From: CAG-1000 sp964545285
GTDB taxonomy: Bacteria; Bacillota_I; Bacilli_A; RF39; UBA660
Reading direction: 5' to 3'
DNA: 7,904 nucleotides
NCBI GenBank assembly: GCA_964545285.1
Contig: CAZJEW010000044.1
Coordinates: 1-7,904, forward strand
In this document: in pieces, positions 5,770-7,904 of the stretch
How the letters are laid out: each line of letters opens with the position of its first letter
Position numbering within the stretch: the stretch's first letter is position 1
Program-made: the position numbers and the translations under genes
Notes under the pieces: generated by a model
What the model saw: only the letters and a program-made list of their open reading frames with translations
Told to the model about the DNA's origin: nothing
The model's database searches: none

Positions 5770-7801
5770 GATTATAAATTATTAAGTGATGTTGACTTCT
5801 TGTACATGATACATAATATAAGTATCTTTCATTATAAGTATATGTATTATCTTTTTCTGTATATATTATAGTAGCATCGAACTCTAATCCTTTTGCCATG
5901 TATGATGGTATTACTACTAATGTTCTTGTAAATGTTTTTGTATTACTTGTAATTAACGATATATCTTCAAAATTATTTTTAAGTCTTGTGAATATTTTAT
6001 TTGCTTCTTCATCTGTCTTTGTTATTACTGCAATACTTTTATTATCTTTTTGAAGATTTTTAATATCTTTTGTTAATTGTTCATTAATATCATCTTCTAT
6101 TTTAAATTCTACTGGGATATGATTGTCTCTTCTTATTGCTGATATATAATTTAGACCTAATATTTTATTAGTATGTTCTATTATTTCGGGACTTGAACGA
6201 TATGTTTTCGTTAACTCTAAATATTTTACACTTTCATTAAATATTTCATCTAAATCTTTTAGTGAAGAGTAGTGATAATAAGGATTTATTGTTTGATTAA
6301 TATCTCCTAATATTGTAAATTTACTTTTCTTTAATATTTTCTTTAGTAATATATATTGAAGTTTATTATAGTCTTGTGCTTCATCTATTATTGTTTGTTC
6401 TATATAATAATCATTTCCTAAGAATTTTAATAAATTTTTCATATAAACAAATAAACAAGCATCTTCATATGAAATTGTTTTGTTATTTAATTTATTTATA
6501 TATGAATCTGGTACTGATTTAGTGTATGCATTTATAAATGATTCTGATGTATAAAAGTTTTTATATAGTGTTTTATAGTCTAATGAAGTATTTAATCTTT
6601 CTTTTAACCATTTTTTTATTTGTCTTGCTTTTGATTTATTGTTATTAAACTCTTTTTCTGCTATTTTTAAAGCTATTTCATCAATCCTTTCGAATAGTGG
6701 AATAGAAGAGTATCTTTCTTTTAAATATTTGTTTAGTTCTTTCTTAGTTATGTATAAATCATGATTAAATATTTCATCTGTAAATTCTACTTTATTGTTT
6801 ATTTCTTTTATATATTCATCCATTACTTTAATAATTTCATCGGATTGTTTAAATTTAATTAAATCTATGAATGGTTCATTATATTTATAATATCTTTCTA
6901 TAAATGATGTAAAACTCTCTATATCATTATATTCTGTAATATATGTTTCTAAAAAATCACTAAATGTTGTTTCTTTTGTATTTTCTTCTCCTAATTCTGG
7001 AAGTACATTTGATATATATTCACTAAATACTTTGTTTGGTGCAAATATTAATACTTTATCACTAGTAAGATTTTTAATCTTATATAATAAGAATGCTATT
7101 CTATGAAGCGCTACACTTGTTTTACCGGAACCAGCTATACCTTGAACGATTAAATTTCTATCTTTTACATTTCTTATTATTTGATTCTGTTCTGCTTGTA
7201 TAGTATTTACTATGTTTTTCATATAATCTGAATTGTGATTTGAAAGCACTTCTTGAAGTAATTCATCTTGTATAGTTATTTTTGAATCAAATACTCTTAT
7301 TATTTTGGATTCTTCTATAGTAAATTGCCTTTTATTATGAAGCATTCCTTTTATAATTCCACCTGGGGATTCATATTCACACGGACCATTTTCATAATCA
7401 TAAAAAATAGAAGATATAGGTGCTCGCCAGTCATATATAATATTTTTAGTATCCTTAGTTAAATATGTAAGGCCTATGTAAATATTATCAATATTTTCAT
7501 CTTCTAATGTTACTGTTATTTTTCCAAAATATGGAGAATTTTGAATTTTATAGAGTTTTTTATAATATTTTGCTTTCATTTCCAAGTTGTCTATTTCTTG
7601 ATCATTATTTGATAGAATCGTTTTCATCTCAGTAGGATCAAGTTCTTGTTTAGTATCCCAAACATACTTTTTAAACTCTTTTTGCTTTTCCTCGTTGTCA
7701 TATAAATCTTGTGCTAAATCTGAAATCGTATAACGTAATAGTTTTGTTGTTAATTCTAGATATTTTTGTTCTTCTTTAAAGTCAGTTTCACTTATATTCA
7801 T
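5756..7801 (-). CDS. helD: HelD-type UvrD/Rep-like helicase (RNA polymerase recycling factor)
   Basis: A 681-residue superfamily 1 ATPase. HelD proteins bind RNA polymerase, push a coiled-coil arm into its secondary channel and release stalled polymerase from DNA. What is seen: a charged helical N-terminal arm (about 1-90); the HelD-specific block DWRAPISSIFYDYE (124-137); Q-motif Gln (near 202-206); Walker A GIAGSGKTS (221-229); FAPNKVFSEYISNVLPELG (253-271); Walker B IIDEAQD (471-477); motif III LGDINQT (498-504); motif IV TYRSSPEI (533-540); motif V KGLEFDA (637-643); motif VI YYVSCTRSQ (662-670). All ATPase residues appear intact. It is shorter than the about 770-residue Bacillus subtilis HelD, the difference probably lying in the middle and arm regions. 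The start follows GGGAGGT. It is transcribed alone and converges on the exporter operon. UvrD/PcrA is less likely because of the DWRAP block. Confidence 0.91.
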   Translation of the reverse strand: MNISETDFKEEQKYLELTTKLLRYTISDLAQDLYDNEEKQKEFKKYVWDTKQELDPTEMKTILSNNDQEIDNLEMKAKYYKKLYKIQNSPYFGKITVTLEDENIDNIYIGLTYLTKDTKNIIYDWRAPISSIFYDYENGPCEYESPGGIIKGMLHNKRQFTIEESKIIRVFDSKITIQDELLQEVLSNHNSDYMKNIVNTIQAEQNQIIRNVKDRNLIVQGIAGSGKTSVALHRIAFLLYKIKNLTSDKVLIFAPNKVFSEYISNVLPELGEENTKETTFSDFLETYITEYNDIESFTSFIERYYKYNEPFIDLIKFKQSDEIIKVMDEYIKEINNKVEFTDEIFNHDLYITKKELNKYLKERYSSIPLFERIDEIALKIAEKEFNNNKSKARQIKKWLKERLNTSLDYKTLYKNFYTSESFINAYTKSVPDSYINKLNNKTISYEDACLFVYMKNLLKFLGNDYYIEQTIIDEAQDYNKLQYILLKKILKKSKFTILGDINQTINPYYHYSSLKDLDEIFNESVKYLELTKTYRSSPEIIEHTNKILGLNYISAIRRDNHIPVEFKIEDDINEQLTKDIKNLQKDNKSIAVITKTDEEANKIFTRLKNNFEDISLITSNTKTFTRTLVVIPSYMAKGLEFDATIIYTEKDNTYTYNERYLYYVSCTRSQHHLIIYNQKSL

Positions 7802-7804
7802 TTT

Positions 7805-7811
7805 ACCTCCC
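7805..7811 (-). promoter_or_regulatory. Ribosome binding site of helD
   Basis: Read on the minus strand this is GGGAGGT, 3 nt before the ATG at 7799-7801 (4 nt from the end of GGAGG). The match is strong but the spacing is on the short side. It supports the chosen start, which gives the normal N-terminal arm of HelD. Confidence 0.8.
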
Positions 7812-7847
7812 TTATTGAACCATGTATTAAATTAACGTATGAAAAAA

Positions 7848-7876
7848 ATATTACTACATTTATGTCTAAATGTCAA
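7848..7876 (-). promoter_or_regulatory. Predicted promoter of helD
   Basis: On the minus strand a perfect TTGACA -35 box (7876-7871) is followed after 17 bp by TAATAT (7853-7848), four of six matches to the -10 consensus. Transcription would start near 7841, leaving a 5' leader of about 40 nt that holds the ribosome binding site and no obvious hairpin. Confidence 0.65.
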
Positions 7877-7882
7877 CATTTA
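7856..7882. promoter_or_regulatory. Operator-like heptamer array over the helD promoter
   Basis: Three perfect copies of one heptamer in alternating orientation: ACATTTA (7856-7862), TAAATGT (7867-7873) and ACATTTA (7876-7882), separated by 4 and 2 nt. They form two overlapping palindromes sharing the middle arm and covering the -35 box and most of the spacer. A bound repressor would block the promoter. The regulator is not in this window and cannot be named. Confidence 0.5.
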
Positions 7883-7904
7883 TTTTATAAAAATAATATC
7901 AAAT

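Noticed and set aside
7817..7830. GAAC-N4-TATT resembling half of a Firmicutes LexA (SOS) box upstream of helD
   Set aside because: Only the left half matches GAAC-N4-GTTC; the second half does not, so no LexA site is claimed.
7856..7873. Resemblance of ACTACATTTATGT near the helD promoter to BlaI/MecI or CopY operators (TACA...TGTA type)
   Set aside because: The symmetry and half-site spacing do not match those operators; only a generic palindromic array is supported.
7883..7904. AT-rich run at the window end as a possible + strand promoter or partial gene
   Set aside because: No -35/-10 pair with proper spacing, no ribosome binding site and no open frame; too short to interpret.

Overview
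The window is a very AT-rich, tightly packed stretch of bacterial chromosome. Strong AGGAGG-type ribosome binding sites, short intergenic gaps, A/T-biased codons and the family matches (bS21, YqeY, HemW, heterodimeric ABC exporter, HelD) point to a low-GC Firmicutes/Mycoplasmatota-type organism. Tryptophan is encoded by TGG in the proteins checked and TGA is used as a stop (yqeY, hemW, second ABC gene). The genetic code is therefore the standard bacterial one, not the Mycoplasma/Spiroplasma code. An Acholeplasma-, RF39- or Erysipelotrichia-like lineage would fit, but the sequence alone does not settle this.

Layout. Bases 3-653 (+) hold rpsU (bS21) followed by yqeY, an old Firmicutes pair, closed by an intrinsic terminator that begins inside the yqeY stop codon. 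One base after the T-tract there is a near-consensus promoter (TTGAAA, 17 bp, extended TGA-TATAAT) that probably drives a four-gene operon at 725-5729 (+): hemW, two ABC exporter half-transporters, and a small uncharacterised protein. Spacing inside this operon is 7 nt, then a 1-nt overlap, then an 8-nt overlap, so the genes are probably translationally coupled. On the opposite strand, 5756-7801 encodes a HelD-type UvrD/Rep-like helicase that converges on the operon. The two transcription units share one hairpin at 5739-5769 that can terminate in both directions and also encodes the last codons of helD. The helD promoter region at 7802-7904 carries a TTGACA/TAATAT promoter overlaid by three alternating copies of a heptamer, which look like an operator.

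How the genes relate. rpsU and yqeY belong to translation (ribosomal protein and a GatB-like tRNA-binding-type domain). HemW is a radical SAM protein related to heme trafficking. The two ABC genes make one asymmetric heterodimer: the first subunit has a degenerate Walker B/H-loop site and the second has a degenerate signature motif, so exactly one ATP site should hydrolyse efficiently. The 145-residue protein at the operon end is the least understood gene. Its Thr-x5-Cys...His spacing suggests, weakly, a CheD/CNF1-like deamidase fold. HelD acts on stalled RNA polymerase and looks separately regulated.

No tRNA, rRNA, CRISPR array, insertion sequence or phage gene is visible, and there is no gene-free stretch longer than about 100 bases.
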